A stretch of DNA of 64,000 nucleotides from an uncultured Saprospirales bacterium (GTDB lineage Bacteria; Bacteroidota; Bacteroidia; Chitinophagales; Saprospiraceae): positions 62,001 to 126,000 of the forward strand of contig CALMIR010000167.1 in NCBI GenBank assembly GCA_937864265.1, read 5' to 3'. How positions within the stretch are numbered: the stretch's first letter is position 1; each line of letters begins with the position of its first letter. Position numbers and translations under genes: made by a program. The notes beneath the pieces are model-generated. The model did no database searches. It was not told where the DNA came from and saw nothing but the letters and a program-made list of their open reading frames with translations. Shown one piece after another: positions 15,297 to 25,679 of this stretch.

Positions 15297-17072
15297 CTAC
15301 TCAAAAGGAATGAACAAGGGCAAACGCGCTTGTACTCCTGTTTGATTGGACACCATTTCTTTGATTTGAGACCAATAGGGGTAATAACTGCCCAACTCAG
15401 CCTGCAATAGCTTGTCGGTACTTACCTTTTCCATACCAAACCATTCTTCCAGCATTTGCTGCCAGGGGTCTTTTACTTTCGGATAACTGGTAATTCGATA
15501 AGATGCCAAGCTAGCCAACTCGGCGGCTGATTCAATGGCTCGATTCAAGTCGCCGATTTGATCAACCAAACCAATTTCCTGTGCTTGCTGGCCCGTCCAA
15601 ACGCGGCCTTGGGCAATTTGATGTACTTCCTCTTTGCTTATTTTGCGCCCTTCGGCAACCCGGCTCAGAAAAATATCGTACATGCTCTCTGTGCGCTCTT
15701 GCAGCAGAGCACCTTCTGAAGCAGAAATAGGGTAGAAGGGCGTGATGCCTTCAGCGTATTGGGCGGTTTTCACCGTATCGAAGGCGATACCTAGCTTATC
15801 GTTTAACAATTCTGCTGCGTTGGGAATCATCATAAAAACACCTATCGAGCCAGTTAAAGTGTTGGGCTGCGCAAAAATGGAATCGGCAGCAGCCGCGATG
15901 TAATAGCCGCCCGATGCCGCATAATCGCCCATAGACACCACGATAGGGATGCCTTTGGCTTTGGCCAAACTCAGCTCGTACCAGATGTTTTCGGAAGACA
16001 AAGCACTTCCACCCGGGGAGTTTACCCGCAGTACAATGGCCTTTATGCGGTCGCTCTGTCTGATTTCCCGAATGAATTCCACGTATTTGTCGTCGCCCAC
16101 ACTGCCCGGATCGCCCTCGCCATCGACGATGGTACCTTCCGCATAAATCACCGCTATTTTGTCTTTTATTTTGAAATCAGTATCATCGGCCATGGTGGCG
16201 TGGTAGCTTTCCAGCCCGAACAGCTTGATTTTGTCTTTTTCTTCCAAGCCGAGTTTTTCTTTCAGCAGCTTGATCGCATCGTCGCGGTAGCCCACTTTGT
16301 CGATCATGCCCATTTCAGCGGCTTGCATGGGGTTTAGTCCAGTGTAATTATTGGCCATGTTTTGTAAATCGGACAGCGGAATGTTTCGGCTTGTAGCGAT
16401 GTCAGAAAGGAAGTGGGCGTAAATTTCATTGATGTATTCCCGAACCTGAAAGCGATTTTCTTCACTCATTTTGTCAAGTCGGTAAGGTTCAGTAGCGCTC
16501 TTGAACTTGCCCGCATAATAAATCTGCATTTCCACCCCAATTTTATCCAACATATCCTTGAAAAAGGGAATCTGGGCGGAAAAGCCCCGCAGGTCGATCA
16601 TACCTAAGGGGTTGGCATACAGCTCATCGGCGGTGGAGGCTAGGTAGTAGGCACCTTGAGAGTAGTAATCGGAATAAGCGATGATGAATTTACCTTCCGA
16701 TTTAAAATCGAGCAGAGCTTCCCGCAACTGGGCTGCTGTGGCTAAACCCGTGCTGGGCAGCGATTCCAACTCCAGGAAAACACCTTTGATATTGTCGTCG
16801 GTTTTGGCTTTTTTCAGGGTATGGAGTATCTCCTGTAAGCCTAAAATTTCCTGCTGTTGAAAATCGAAGGGATCCATTTGCAGGTTGTTGGTTTGCTCAG
16901 GAATGAGCTGGTCAAAAGTGAGGTGCAAAATGGAATTGGGACTTACTTTTTCAGGCTTGTCTGCCTGTAATGCCAAACTGGTAATCACCGCGCCTCCAAT
17001 AATGGCGATGACTAAAACTGCTAAAAATATGCCCAAACAAGAGGCAAGTACCGATTTGAAAAACTGTCCCAT
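15297..17072 (-). CDS. sppA: Signal peptide peptidase SppA, 67K type
   Basis: A 591-residue membrane-anchored serine protease that digests cleaved signal peptides. An N-terminal membrane helix (about residues 8-32) is followed by two tandem ClpP-like domains. Lys191 in KFKSATEP of the first domain and Ser387 in AASGGYY of the second form the expected Lys-Ser dyad contributed by different domains, as in the E. coli long form. Length is normal for that form. A TACATTTG -7 element is present on the minus strand at 17117-17124. Confidence 0.94.
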   Translation of the reverse strand: MGQFFKSVLASCLGIFLAVLVIAIIGGAVITSLALQADKPEKVSPNSILHLTFDQLIPEQTNNLQMDPFDFQQQEILGLQEILHTLKKAKTDDNIKGVFLELESLPSTGLATAAQLREALLDFKSEGKFIIAYSDYYSQGAYYLASTADELYANPLGMIDLRGFSAQIPFFKDMLDKIGVEMQIYYAGKFKSATEPYRLDKMSEENRFQVREYINEIYAHFLSDIATSRNIPLSDLQNMANNYTGLNPMQAAEMGMIDKVGYRDDAIKLLKEKLGLEEKDKIKLFGLESYHATMADDTDFKIKDKIAVIYAEGTIVDGEGDPGSVGDDKYVEFIREIRQSDRIKAIVLRVNSPGGSALSSENIWYELSLAKAKGIPIVVSMGDYAASGGYYIAAAADSIFAQPNTLTGSIGVFMMIPNAAELLNDKLGIAFDTVKTAQYAEGITPFYPISASEGALLQERTESMYDIFLSRVAEGRKISKEEVHQIAQGRVWTGQQAQEIGLVDQIGDLNRAIESAAELASLASYRITSYPKVKDPWQQMLEEWFGMEKVSTDKLLQAELGSYYPYWSQIKEMVSNQTGVQARLPLFIPFE

Positions 17073-17116
17073 TTATTGAAAAGTGTTTTTGTGCTTATAA
17101 ACATACTGAACCCAAG

Positions 17117-17124
17117 CAAATGTA
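17117..17124 (-). promoter_or_regulatory. Candidate -7 element for sppA
   Basis: The minus strand reads TACATTTG, a full match to TAnnTTTG, 45 bases upstream of the sppA ATG. No convincing -33 TTTG is seen at the expected distance. Confidence 0.4.
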
Positions 17125-17315
17125 CAAATGCGATGACCTATTGTTCGGATTATTCGATAAAGGCCGGGTTTTTATGGAAAAAGGGAAGCAAATTTGTATT
17201 TAGTCCAACAAATTTAGATTTTGGAAAAAGTGACTTATCTTAGCAATTCGTTTTACCTTGCCGCCTGATTTGAGCAAATTTGCTGTGGCTCAATGGCAAA
17301 TACCAATATTATTCT

Positions 17316-20300
17316 ATGAGAACTTTTCCCAAATCCTTGGCCAAAGCGCTTTTTAGTGGCTTGTTATCCCTCTTTTTTACCCAGCAATTGTTGGCGCAGC
17401 CATTAGAGGTGACCAATGCGCCGCCCATCACCCCGGATAATTTGATTACCAACGTTTTTCTTGGAGAAGGCGTGGAAGTCATTGATGTGCAATTTGAGGG
17501 CGACCCCAATGCGGTAGGCTTTTTCAAAAATGCGGATGACGAAATTGGGATAGAAAGGGGCATCGTCATGAGTACAGGTAGGGCTGTAGGGCAAGGCTTT
17601 AATCCGGGAGTAGAAGCTACGGGCGGCCAGCAATCCAGTGCTACGATGGCTTCTAATATTAATGATTTGGATTTAATGGCCATCGGTGGAGGCGGGCCGA
17701 GCACTATCAATGATGTGTGCCGCTACACCATTACCTTTATACCCATTGCGGATACCCTTCGTTTTCGTTATGTTTTTGGTTCAGAAGAATACCCGGAATA
17801 TGTGTGTTCCGATTTCAATGATATTTTCGGGTTTTTCATCAGCGGACCGGGTATCAGCGGCCCTTTTCAAAATAATGGGGCAAACATAGCCCTCATACCA
17901 GGTACAAATTTGCCGGTGAGGATCAATAACGTGAATCCTGGTGTAGTTGGTGCCAACGGCACTTTGGGTAATTGTACCCCCCCCAACGGCACTTTGGCTT
18001 TTTCAGAGTTTTACAATACCAATACAGGTACCTTCAACCAACCAGTTTTTGACGGATTCACGGATGTGTTTACCGCAGAGGCCATCGTCATGCCTTGCAG
18101 CACCTATACCATCAAATTGGTGATATGTGATTTTGGCGATACGGGTTGGGATTCCGGGGTTTTTCTGGAGGCCAAAAGCTTCGGTACGGGTTCGTTGGAT
18201 GTAGAAGCGACTACGGTGAGTTTGGATGGCACCTTAGCAGAAGGCTGCGACCCAGCTATGCTGACTTTTTCTTTGCCTACAGTTGTCGAATCGGATTTTC
18301 CTATTGATTATAACATTATTGGAACGGCAGAAAATGGCGTGGACTATTCTTTTATTCCACCAGACCTGTTCATCCCGGCAGGCGATAGCGTGGTCAGCAT
18401 GCCCATTTTTGCCTTTGAAGACTTTATGGATGAAGGCTTGGAATCCATTATGATTGATGTACAGCGCGACGTGTGTAATCGCGATACTTTTGTCATTTAC
18501 ATTCGGGAAAATCCCCTGCTGCCGCCCGATTTAGGAGCAGATACCACTATTTGTGAAGGAGATAGTGTGCAATTGGATGGCTCGCTACCGATTGTACTGC
18601 CGCCACCGCCCACCTTTAGTAATACAACACCTTTGCAAATTCCTACTTTTCCGGGAAATGTTACCTTGTTTTCTGAGATTGATGTATTTGGAGTCATACC
18701 GCCCAATTTGGGGCCAGGTGTTATCCAGTCCATCTGCATAGATAGTTTGCAACACGGCTGGATTGATGATTTGGACTTGTATCTAATTACGCCCGGAGGG
18801 CAGTTTATTGAGTTGACTACCGATAACGGTGGCAATGGCGGCAATGGTTTGGGACCGGATTATTTCATCAACACCTGTTTTACCCCAGAAGCTACAGATA
18901 TCATCAGCTTCAATGGGCAAGCGCCACCTACTGCGGTACCTTTCACGGGCGATTGGCAGCCGGAAGGCGTTTGGGAAGACTTATATGGCGAAGATAAACC
19001 GACCAATGGTACTTGGCAACTACAAATTACGGATGATCAGCAAAGTGTAGGCGGCACGCTGTTTAGCTGGACGATCACGTTCAATCCCGTTTTTCAGGTG
19101 GAATACCAATGGACGCCGGCTGATGGCTTGAGTTGTACCGATTGCCCCAATCCGGTAGCTACGCCTACCACAACGACCACCTATTACTTGGAGGCCACCG
19201 ATTCTTATGGATGTTCGGTATATGATACCATCACCATTGAAGTAATTCCACGATTGGAAGCGCCCATGCTTACCTGTGGTACCATCACCAACAATAGCAT
19301 AACCGTTGTATGGCCGGATGTACCCGGCGCTTTGGGTTATGAAGTGAGCATTGACGGGGGTAATTGGCAGCCGACTACGGGAAATAATCAACACCAACTC
19401 AATGGGCTGAGCTTATCAACAGATGTTACTTTTATTGTCCGGGCAATAGGAGATTGTCCGGGCAGGGAAGCCTTAATTATATGCTCGACTCCAAACTGTA
19501 CACCGCCTATCCTATCCGTAAATCAAGTGACGGATGTGTTTTGTTACGATGGATCAGATGGAGCAGTTAGTTTGAGTGCAGTGGGAGGCATAGCACCTTT
19601 TGTGTATGTATTAGAGACGGAAAGCAACCTCACCGGACTTTTTACCGATCTGCCCGCCGGGCAATACACGGCACAGGTCATCGACGATACGGGGTGCCCC
19701 GGAAGTGTCTCTTTTGAGATTGGGCAGCCCGATCCATTAGCCGTAAATCCTGTTTTGACCAATGTATCGTGTTTTGGCGAGCAAGATGGTACTGCTACCT
19801 TAGAAATTATGGGTGGAAGTGGCCCATTTACCTTTGAATGGAGCGACGGGCAAACAGATTCAATAGCAGTAAATTTGGAAGCGGAGGCCATTGATTTGCT
19901 CGTCACGGATCAAAACGGGTGTATCGCATCCTATACTTTTGAAATAGCAGAACCCGTAGCATTATCTGCTACGGTTCAAACGACCAATGTGGTTTGTGCT
20001 GGAGAAAGCAATGGAACAGCAATAGTCTCTGAAGATGGCGGCGTGCTGCCTTACACCGTTACTTATCCGGTAGGCACTACAATTGGCGCAACGCCAGAAG
20101 AGGCCATCGATTTGGCGAGTGGCTTTTACAACGTGATGATAACCGATGCCAATAATTGTCAGGTTGAAGTGCCTTTTGAAATAGCAGAACCGGAGCCTAT
20201 TGTATGGCAACTGAATTTGACAGATGCCACTTGTGCAGGGACCAACAATGGCACTGCCGAGGTGACTTTCAGCGGGGGAACTGGCACAGTAAGCATCCAA

Positions 20301-22805
20301 TGGTTGGATGTCGATATGAATATCATAGCAGAAAATACGGCAACAGCAGCTAATCTATTGGCAGGCGACTACCAAGTTGTTTTATTTGATGCAAACAATT
20401 GCACAGAGGCCGAAACATTTGCCATTCAAGAGCCACAAGGCATGAGTTTTGCACTGGATACTTTGCCAGCGAGTTGCTTTGGGGTAGCGGATGGTCAAGC
20501 CACGCTGAATATTACTGGCGGTACTGCACCTTATTCCTTCAATTGGAGCGACATAGGGGTTGCTACCAACAGCAGAAGCGATTTAATAGCTGGTAATTAC
20601 GCAGTAGTTGTAACTGATGCCAATGACTGTACCCTCGATGTGCAGGTAAGCATTTCTAGCCCCGAGACTATCAATGTGGAATTGAGTGCTGTTGCTGAAA
20701 ATTGCGTGGGCAGTGCCGACGGACAAGCTAGTGTAGTGGCAATAGGTGGAAATGGAACTTATACTTATTTGTGGTCGGATGGCCAAACAACTGCTACTGC
20801 GGTTAATTTGCCTTCTGGCATGGTAGAAGTGCTCGTTACAGACGAGAACGGCTGCGAGCGCATGGGCAGTATTGATGTACCCGCCGCCGCAGCAATCACC
20901 CTGGCTATGAATGGTGAGGATCCATTTTGTGCAGGCGAGGCAAATGGACAAGCTTTTGCCAATTCTGAAGGCGGGGCAGGCGGGTTTACCTACTTGTGGA
21001 GCAATGGATTGAGTACCGCAACCATCACGGATTTGCCGCAAGGCACTTACCAGGTAACAGTTACCGATGTCAACCAATGCGAAGCAATGGGTACAATAAC
21101 TCTTGAAGATCCACCCGTTTTATCGGGTTCAACTTCCAGTACGCTGGCCAGTTGTGCTCCTGATCCTGATGGAACAGCTACCGTAACGCCAACGGGTGGT
21201 ACGATGCCTTATACCTATTTGTGGGAAGACGGTCAGACAACGCAAACAGCGCTTGGATTTGCTACTGGAATCTATAACGTGGTAGTAAGCGATGCCAATG
21301 GATGTCAGGTTTCATTGGAAGTGGAAGTCGAAAGCGTGTCAGAAATCACCCTCAGCACGGATTATTCCGATGTAAGCTGCTTTGGCGGCAATAACGGCCA
21401 AGCCAGCGTGATGGCTGAGGGCGGTACAGGCAATTACATGTACAGTTGGAGCAACGGAGCCAGCCAAAGCCAATTGAATAATATAACGGCAGGCAATTAT
21501 ACCGTTACCGTTACGGATGATTTAGGCTGCACCGAGACCGCTTCTATTGTCATCAGTCAACCGGATGATTTGGTGTTCATCCAAAATATTTCTGATGTAT
21601 CTTGCGCGGGAGGGGCTGATGGCGCAATAGCTGTACAAGTAACAGGAGGAGTAAGTCCCTATGTTTACGCATGGAGCAGCGGGCAAAACACATCCAGTAT
21701 CAATAATTTACCGCCAGGTGCCTACACATTGAGTGTTACAGATTCAAATGACTGTTTGGAATTGGCTACTTATTCGGTCGATGAGGCTGCACCAATTGCT
21801 ATCTCTTTTGAAACGGAAGCAATCCCCTGTTATGGGCAGCGCAGCGGCGTTGCAGAAGCTTTGGTCAGTGGTGGTGTAGCGCCCTATGCTTATCAATGGT
21901 CGAACCAGGCTACAACCCCTGCCATTGAAAGTGTGTATGCAGGAGAATATACGTTGACTCTAACCGATGCAGCCGGATGTGAAGTGGTCGAAATAGTGGA
22001 AATTACCCAGCCTGATACGGCGTTAACGGCTACACTTGAGACCATGGATGTCAGTTGTTATGGCCTGAAGGACGGCCAAATCAAAGTCAACGTGACAGGC
22101 GGCACACCCGGTTATCGCTATTCCATCGACAACGGGGGCTTCTTTTCTGGCAGTAGTAACCTCATTGCTTTGGCAGCAGATGAGTATCAGGTATTGATCA
22201 GAGATGCGAATGGCTGCACATTCTTGTCCGATGTTGTTGTGGTTGAGCAACCTGATCCCATCGAAATAGATTTGGGGACTACCCGTGCGATCAATTATGG
22301 GGACACCATTCAACTCTGGCCTAATATAACAGGAGGTCTTCCTGGGTATGCCTATGAGTGGTACCCACAAGACAGCGCTGTGGTGGATTGTTTTACATGT
22401 CCTAACCCCCATTTTTACCCCGATTATCAGGTTGGGGTGAGGTTGCTTATCATCGATATAAACGATTGTATGGAGGAGGCATTTGTGACGATATATCCCA
22501 AAAAATTCAGGCCTATTTATGTGCCAAGTGGGTTTACACCAAATGCCGATAATACCAACGACCGCTTAATCGTTCACGCCAAGGATGATCTGGATGTGGA
22601 TGTATTGTTTTTTAGGATATACGATCGTTGGGGGGAATTGCTCTTTGAGCAAAATAATTTCAAGCCCAATGACACCAATGCCGCTTGGGATGGCACCTAT
22701 AAAAACGTGCCGGTTGAAGGCGGGGTGTATATTTGGCACGTAGGTGTATTGTTCGAGGATGGACTTGAGGAAAACTTTTCAGGCAATACGACACTGATTC
22801 GATAA
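17316..22805 (+). CDS. Giant secreted SprB-repeat adhesin with type B T9SS sorting domain
   Basis: From ATG 17316 the product has 1829 residues. The signal peptide ends near LLAQ. The N-terminal region (to about residue 290) fits the choice-of-anchor L domain (LGEGVEVIDVQF, GIERGIVMSTG). A Calx-beta-like stretch follows, then a proprotein-convertase P-like domain (HGWIDDLDLYLITPGG to GTLFSWTITF) and a fibronectin-like part. Next come about 12 SprB-type repeats of some 76 residues (19521-22260), each with a Cys-Gly...DG/NG start, a GG-x-PY-x-Y-x-W core and DxxGC. The end carries VPSGFTPNADNTNDR and YDRWGELLF, the gliding-associated type B C-terminal domain. Such proteins are exported by the type IX system and act in adhesion or gliding; the specific role is inferred. 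Confidence 0.9.
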   Translation: MRTFPKSLAKALFSGLLSLFFTQQLLAQPLEVTNAPPITPDNLITNVFLGEGVEVIDVQFEGDPNAVGFFKNADDEIGIERGIVMSTGRAVGQGFNPGVEATGGQQSSATMASNINDLDLMAIGGGGPSTINDVCRYTITFIPIADTLRFRYVFGSEEYPEYVCSDFNDIFGFFISGPGISGPFQNNGANIALIPGTNLPVRINNVNPGVVGANGTLGNCTPPNGTLAFSEFYNTNTGTFNQPVFDGFTDVFTAEAIVMPCSTYTIKLVICDFGDTGWDSGVFLEAKSFGTGSLDVEATTVSLDGTLAEGCDPAMLTFSLPTVVESDFPIDYNIIGTAENGVDYSFIPPDLFIPAGDSVVSMPIFAFEDFMDEGLESIMIDVQRDVCNRDTFVIYIRENPLLPPDLGADTTICEGDSVQLDGSLPIVLPPPPTFSNTTPLQIPTFPGNVTLFSEIDVFGVIPPNLGPGVIQSICIDSLQHGWIDDLDLYLITPGGQFIELTTDNGGNGGNGLGPDYFINTCFTPEATDIISFNGQAPPTAVPFTGDWQPEGVWEDLYGEDKPTNGTWQLQITDDQQSVGGTLFSWTITFNPVFQVEYQWTPADGLSCTDCPNPVATPTTTTTYYLEATDSYGCSVYDTITIEVIPRLEAPMLTCGTITNNSITVVWPDVPGALGYEVSIDGGNWQPTTGNNQHQLNGLSLSTDVTFIVRAIGDCPGREALIICSTPNCTPPILSVNQVTDVFCYDGSDGAVSLSAVGGIAPFVYVLETESNLTGLFTDLPAGQYTAQVIDDTGCPGSVSFEIGQPDPLAVNPVLTNVSCFGEQDGTATLEIMGGSGPFTFEWSDGQTDSIAVNLEAEAIDLLVTDQNGCIASYTFEIAEPVALSATVQTTNVVCAGESNGTAIVSEDGGVLPYTVTYPVGTTIGATPEEAIDLASGFYNVMITDANNCQVEVPFEIAEPEPIVWQLNLTDATCAGTNNGTAEVTFSGGTGTVSIQWLDVDMNIIAENTATAANLLAGDYQVVLFDANNCTEAETFAIQEPQGMSFALDTLPASCFGVADGQATLNITGGTAPYSFNWSDIGVATNSRSDLIAGNYAVVVTDANDCTLDVQVSISSPETINVELSAVAENCVGSADGQASVVAIGGNGTYTYLWSDGQTTATAVNLPSGMVEVLVTDENGCERMGSIDVPAAAAITLAMNGEDPFCAGEANGQAFANSEGGAGGFTYLWSNGLSTATITDLPQGTYQVTVTDVNQCEAMGTITLEDPPVLSGSTSSTLASCAPDPDGTATVTPTGGTMPYTYLWEDGQTTQTALGFATGIYNVVVSDANGCQVSLEVEVESVSEITLSTDYSDVSCFGGNNGQASVMAEGGTGNYMYSWSNGASQSQLNNITAGNYTVTVTDDLGCTETASIVISQPDDLVFIQNISDVSCAGGADGAIAVQVTGGVSPYVYAWSSGQNTSSINNLPPGAYTLSVTDSNDCLELATYSVDEAAPIAISFETEAIPCYGQRSGVAEALVSGGVAPYAYQWSNQATTPAIESVYAGEYTLTLTDAAGCEVVEIVEITQPDTALTATLETMDVSCYGLKDGQIKVNVTGGTPGYRYSIDNGGFFSGSSNLIALAADEYQVLIRDANGCTFLSDVVVVEQPDPIEIDLGTTRAINYGDTIQLWPNITGGLPGYAYEWYPQDSAVVDCFTCPNPHFYPDYQVGVRLLIIDINDCMEEAFVTIYPKKFRPIYVPSGFTPNADNTNDRLIVHAKDDLDVDVLFFRIYDRWGELLFEQNNFKPNDTNAAWDGTYKNVPVEGGVYIWHVGVLFEDGLEENFSGNTTLIR
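19521..22260 (+). repeat. Tandem array of about 12 SprB-type repeats inside the adhesin gene
   Basis: Units of about 228 bases encode related 76-residue modules. The cysteine-containing starts read, for example, DVFCYDGSDG, NVSCFGEQDG, DVSCFGGNNG, DVSCAGGADG and DVSCYGLKDG. The repeats are clear at protein level but well diverged at DNA level, so they are old duplications and not a recent slippage product. Confidence 0.85.
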
Positions 22806-22814
22806 GCTGTTAAA

Positions 22815-24035
22815 ATGGATCAAAAAATGAAAAGATCAACACAAGTCCAACTTTCTGCCATGATGTTCCTGGAATTTTTCATCTGGGGAGGCTGGTTTGT
22901 TACTATGGGTACTTTTTTGGCTAGAAACTTTTCGGCTACCGGTAAGCAGATCAGCATGGCTTATGAAACCCAATCCATCGGTGCCATCATTGCACCATTT
23001 ATTATTGGACTGATTGCCGATCGCTATTTTCCGGCTCAAAAAATCCTGGGGCTTTTGCACCTTGTAGGGGCTTTCCTGCTCTATACAGCGGGCACATCGC
23101 CCAACTTTGAAGCCTTTTATCCGTACATCTTTTTGTACATGTTGCTGTACATGCCCACCTTGGCTTTAGTCAATGCGGTAGCCTTCAATCAAATGGCAGA
23201 CCCTTCCAAAGAATTTGCCTTTGTTCGAGTTTTTGGAACAGTCGGATGGATCATAGCAGGTTTATTGATTGGCTTTCTAGCTTGGGAAACCAAGGACATT
23301 CTCAAAAACACCTTTTTATTGGCAGCCACAGCATCGGCTCTATTGGGCGTTTTTAGTTTTACCTTACCCAACACGCCGCCCAAGGCGAAAGGAGAGGAAG
23401 TTAGCCTTAAAAAAATACTGGGACTGGAAGCTCTGGCCATTTTAAAAGACCGGCGTTATCTGCTATTTTTCATATCTTCTGTGTTGATTTGTGTCCCATT
23501 AGCTTTTTACTACCAGCATGCCAACCAGTTTTTAAACGAGGTAGGCATGAAAGCGGCGGCGGCTAAAATGACGCTGGGTCAAATATCGGAAGCCTTATTT
23601 ATTCTGCTTTTACCCGTATTTTTGAAAAGATACGGACTGAAAACGACCCTCCTGGTGGGTATGTTAGCCTGGGTGTTGCGGTATGCCCTTTTTGCGTACG
23701 GAGATACCGGCGGGAAAGCGTGGATGTTGTTTTTAGGCATCGTATTGCATGGAGTATGTTACGACTTTTTCTTTGTTTCCGGCCAAATCTACACGGATTT
23801 CAAGGCGGGAGAAAAAATAAAAAGCGCTGCCCAGGGGCTGATTACACTGGCCACTTATGGTTTTGGGATGCTGATTGGCTTTCGCCTGGCGGGCTATATT
23901 ACCGATTATTATGCCATAGAGGGGGGCGGACACCACTGGACTTCTATCTGGTTGATACCAGCTGGAATCGCTGCGGGGGTATTGGTGATGTTTTTGCTGG
24001 CATTTAAAAATGAGAAAATTGAAGCCAATACCTAG
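22815..24035 (+). CDS. NupG-like nucleoside:proton symporter (MFS)
   Basis: A 406-residue protein with about 12 membrane helices. The first helix motif FLEFFIWGGWFVTMGTFL and the GLIADRYF loop are typical of the nucleoside:H+ symporter family (NupG/XapB branch of the major facilitator superfamily). It starts nine bases after the adhesin stop codon, so it is probably read from the same transcript. ATG 22827 is an alternative start. Substrate is inferred. Confidence 0.85.
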   Translation: MDQKMKRSTQVQLSAMMFLEFFIWGGWFVTMGTFLARNFSATGKQISMAYETQSIGAIIAPFIIGLIADRYFPAQKILGLLHLVGAFLLYTAGTSPNFEAFYPYIFLYMLLYMPTLALVNAVAFNQMADPSKEFAFVRVFGTVGWIIAGLLIGFLAWETKDILKNTFLLAATASALLGVFSFTLPNTPPKAKGEEVSLKKILGLEALAILKDRRYLLFFISSVLICVPLAFYYQHANQFLNEVGMKAAAAKMTLGQISEALFILLLPVFLKRYGLKTTLLVGMLAWVLRYALFAYGDTGGKAWMLFLGIVLHGVCYDFFFVSGQIYTDFKAGEKIKSAAQGLITLATYGFGMLIGFRLAGYITDYYAIEGGGHHWTSIWLIPAGIAAGVLVMFLLAFKNEKIEANT

Positions 24036-24086
24036 CTTGTGATCCGTAAAACTAGGTTGATGCTTGCTGGATGGGGTTTTGTTTTT

Positions 24087-24671
24087 CTAATGCAGCGCTG
24101 CCCGAATAGGCAACGCGGCCACCACTTCTGCTTCCCGATCCAGCCACCAATCTAGGCGAGCATATACTTTTTCTTGCGGGAAATATTCCAGTGCCATCTT
24201 GATATAGATGTGGCCGTGCTTGGCTTCCGAGGTCCAAAGTTTTTTGTAAAAACGCTTGAGTTCGGGGTGGCTCAAGCCTTCTTCTATGAGCCGGAAGCGT
24301 TCGGCGCCACGGGTTTCAAAAACAGAACCGATGAGCAGGCGATCCAAAAATCGCTCTTCAATACCGGAGTGCAAGTTTTTGTTCAGCCCTTTAATATAGG
24401 GATCCTCCGGCATATTGGGCGCCAATTCCACGCCGCGTACTTGCATCAGGGCATAGACTTCCTGAAAATGCTCCAATTCTTCAATAGCGGTTTCGATCAG
24501 TTCGGGAATGATGGCAGAACGGTTGGGGTATTTGGCTACCAAACTCAGGGCAGCCGCGGAAGCCTTTCGTTCACAATCGGCGTGATCCTGTAAAAAAGCA
24601 TCGAAATCATCCAAGACCGCTTGAAGCCAGGCATCGGGACTGGGGAAACGTATGTCTAAATTGAGTTTCAT
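24087..24671 (-). CDS. miaE: tRNA-(ms2io6A)-hydroxylase, MiaE-like (copy 1)
   Basis: A 194-residue ferritin-like diiron protein. The metal-ligand pattern is visible as DHADCERKA, EELEHFQ, FETRGAERF and SEAKHGH. MiaE hydroxylates the isopentenyl group of the ms2i6A37 modification in certain tRNAs. The stop of dapF overlaps its start by four bases, so the two are translationally coupled. A second, distinct MiaE-family gene lies at 37110-37730. Confidence 0.88.
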   Translation of the reverse strand: MKLNLDIRFPSPDAWLQAVLDDFDAFLQDHADCERKASAAALSLVAKYPNRSAIIPELIETAIEELEHFQEVYALMQVRGVELAPNMPEDPYIKGLNKNLHSGIEERFLDRLLIGSVFETRGAERFRLIEEGLSHPELKRFYKKLWTSEAKHGHIYIKMALEYFPQEKVYARLDWWLDREAEVVAALPIRAALH

Positions 24672-25654
24672 GTTGTTGCAATCCTATTTTGTGCAAAATG
24701 GCGCAGGCGCTCATAAGCCATGATTTCGGCTTCAAATACCCGATGTGTCATGACCAAAAAATCAGCAGGGTTGCTCCAGTCTAGTGAAACCAGACCTTCC
24801 CATTCGTAAGTGGCGTTGCCCAGCAAATCAGCTGATTGGATGTGACCATCCACTTCATTGACCCGGCATTTGACGAAACCACCTTTGTTATAGACCGTGA
24901 TCCACTGCCCAGGCGGGATGACTTCCAAGGTGCGGGCTATGATGCTTGTCGCCAGCATACCCGTGCCGCAAGCGTTGGTCAGCCCGACACCGCGCTCGTA
25001 GGTTTCTACAAAAATAGCATTTTCTGCCAGGGCATAAAAGAGATTGACATTGGTTCCTTTTGGAAAATGGTCTCTGTTGCCATTGCAGCGTTGGCCAATT
25101 CGGCTGAGTAGGGCTGTATCTGGGCCTGCTGTTTGGGCGACCAAATGCGGATTGGGGTTTTTGATCATCGAATACAGCAATTCACTTTCCAGAAAGGGTA
25201 GGGGATGGTGGAGGAATTTTTCCGCATTGGCCTCCGGAAATACATCGTCAGTACCCCAACTGATGGTATCAATTCGGATGGAATAGGCAGGAATTTGCTC
25301 AAAAAAATCGTCCACCCGTTCAACCGCATAAACGCCACCTTTGGTTTCAATATGGAAATCAAGCAAGCCTTTCGCCTCCGAAATATAGCGGGCTACACAG
25401 CGCAATCCATTGCCACACATTTCCGGCTCAGAACCATCGGAGTTGACGATGATCATGCGCCCACTTGCTACCTCGCTGTTCAGCACGAATAAGATCCCAT
25501 CAGCTCCGATACCGCCTTTTCGATCGCAGAGCAACAAAGCCATACGACTTCTCTGCTCCGGGCTGAGCACGCTGCTGCTGCTGCGTTCATCGATCAGTAT
25601 AAAGTCATTGCCCGATCCGTGGCATTTGATGAAGGGTAGTTCTGTTGTACTCAA
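24668..25654 (-). CDS. dapF: Diaminopimelate epimerase
   Basis: Interconverts LL- and meso-diaminopimelate for lysine and peptidoglycan. The N-terminal KCHGSGNDFILID, the catalytic cysteine motif MCGNGLRC and the second one NACGTGM are all present. At 328 residues it is longer than the usual 260-280: after the normal C-terminal GNATYEWEG end there is an extra helical tail of about 45 residues ending in RLRHFAQNR. Followed directly by miaE. Confidence 0.93.
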   Translation of the reverse strand: MSTTELPFIKCHGSGNDFILIDERSSSSVLSPEQRSRMALLLCDRKGGIGADGILFVLNSEVASGRMIIVNSDGSEPEMCGNGLRCVARYISEAKGLLDFHIETKGGVYAVERVDDFFEQIPAYSIRIDTISWGTDDVFPEANAEKFLHHPLPFLESELLYSMIKNPNPHLVAQTAGPDTALLSRIGQRCNGNRDHFPKGTNVNLFYALAENAIFVETYERGVGLTNACGTGMLATSIIARTLEVIPPGQWITVYNKGGFVKCRVNEVDGHIQSADLLGNATYEWEGLVSLDWSNPADFLVMTHRVFEAEIMAYERLRHFAQNRIATT

Positions 25655-25679
25655 TGTGGTGGTGTTTTTCTCCGCCTGT

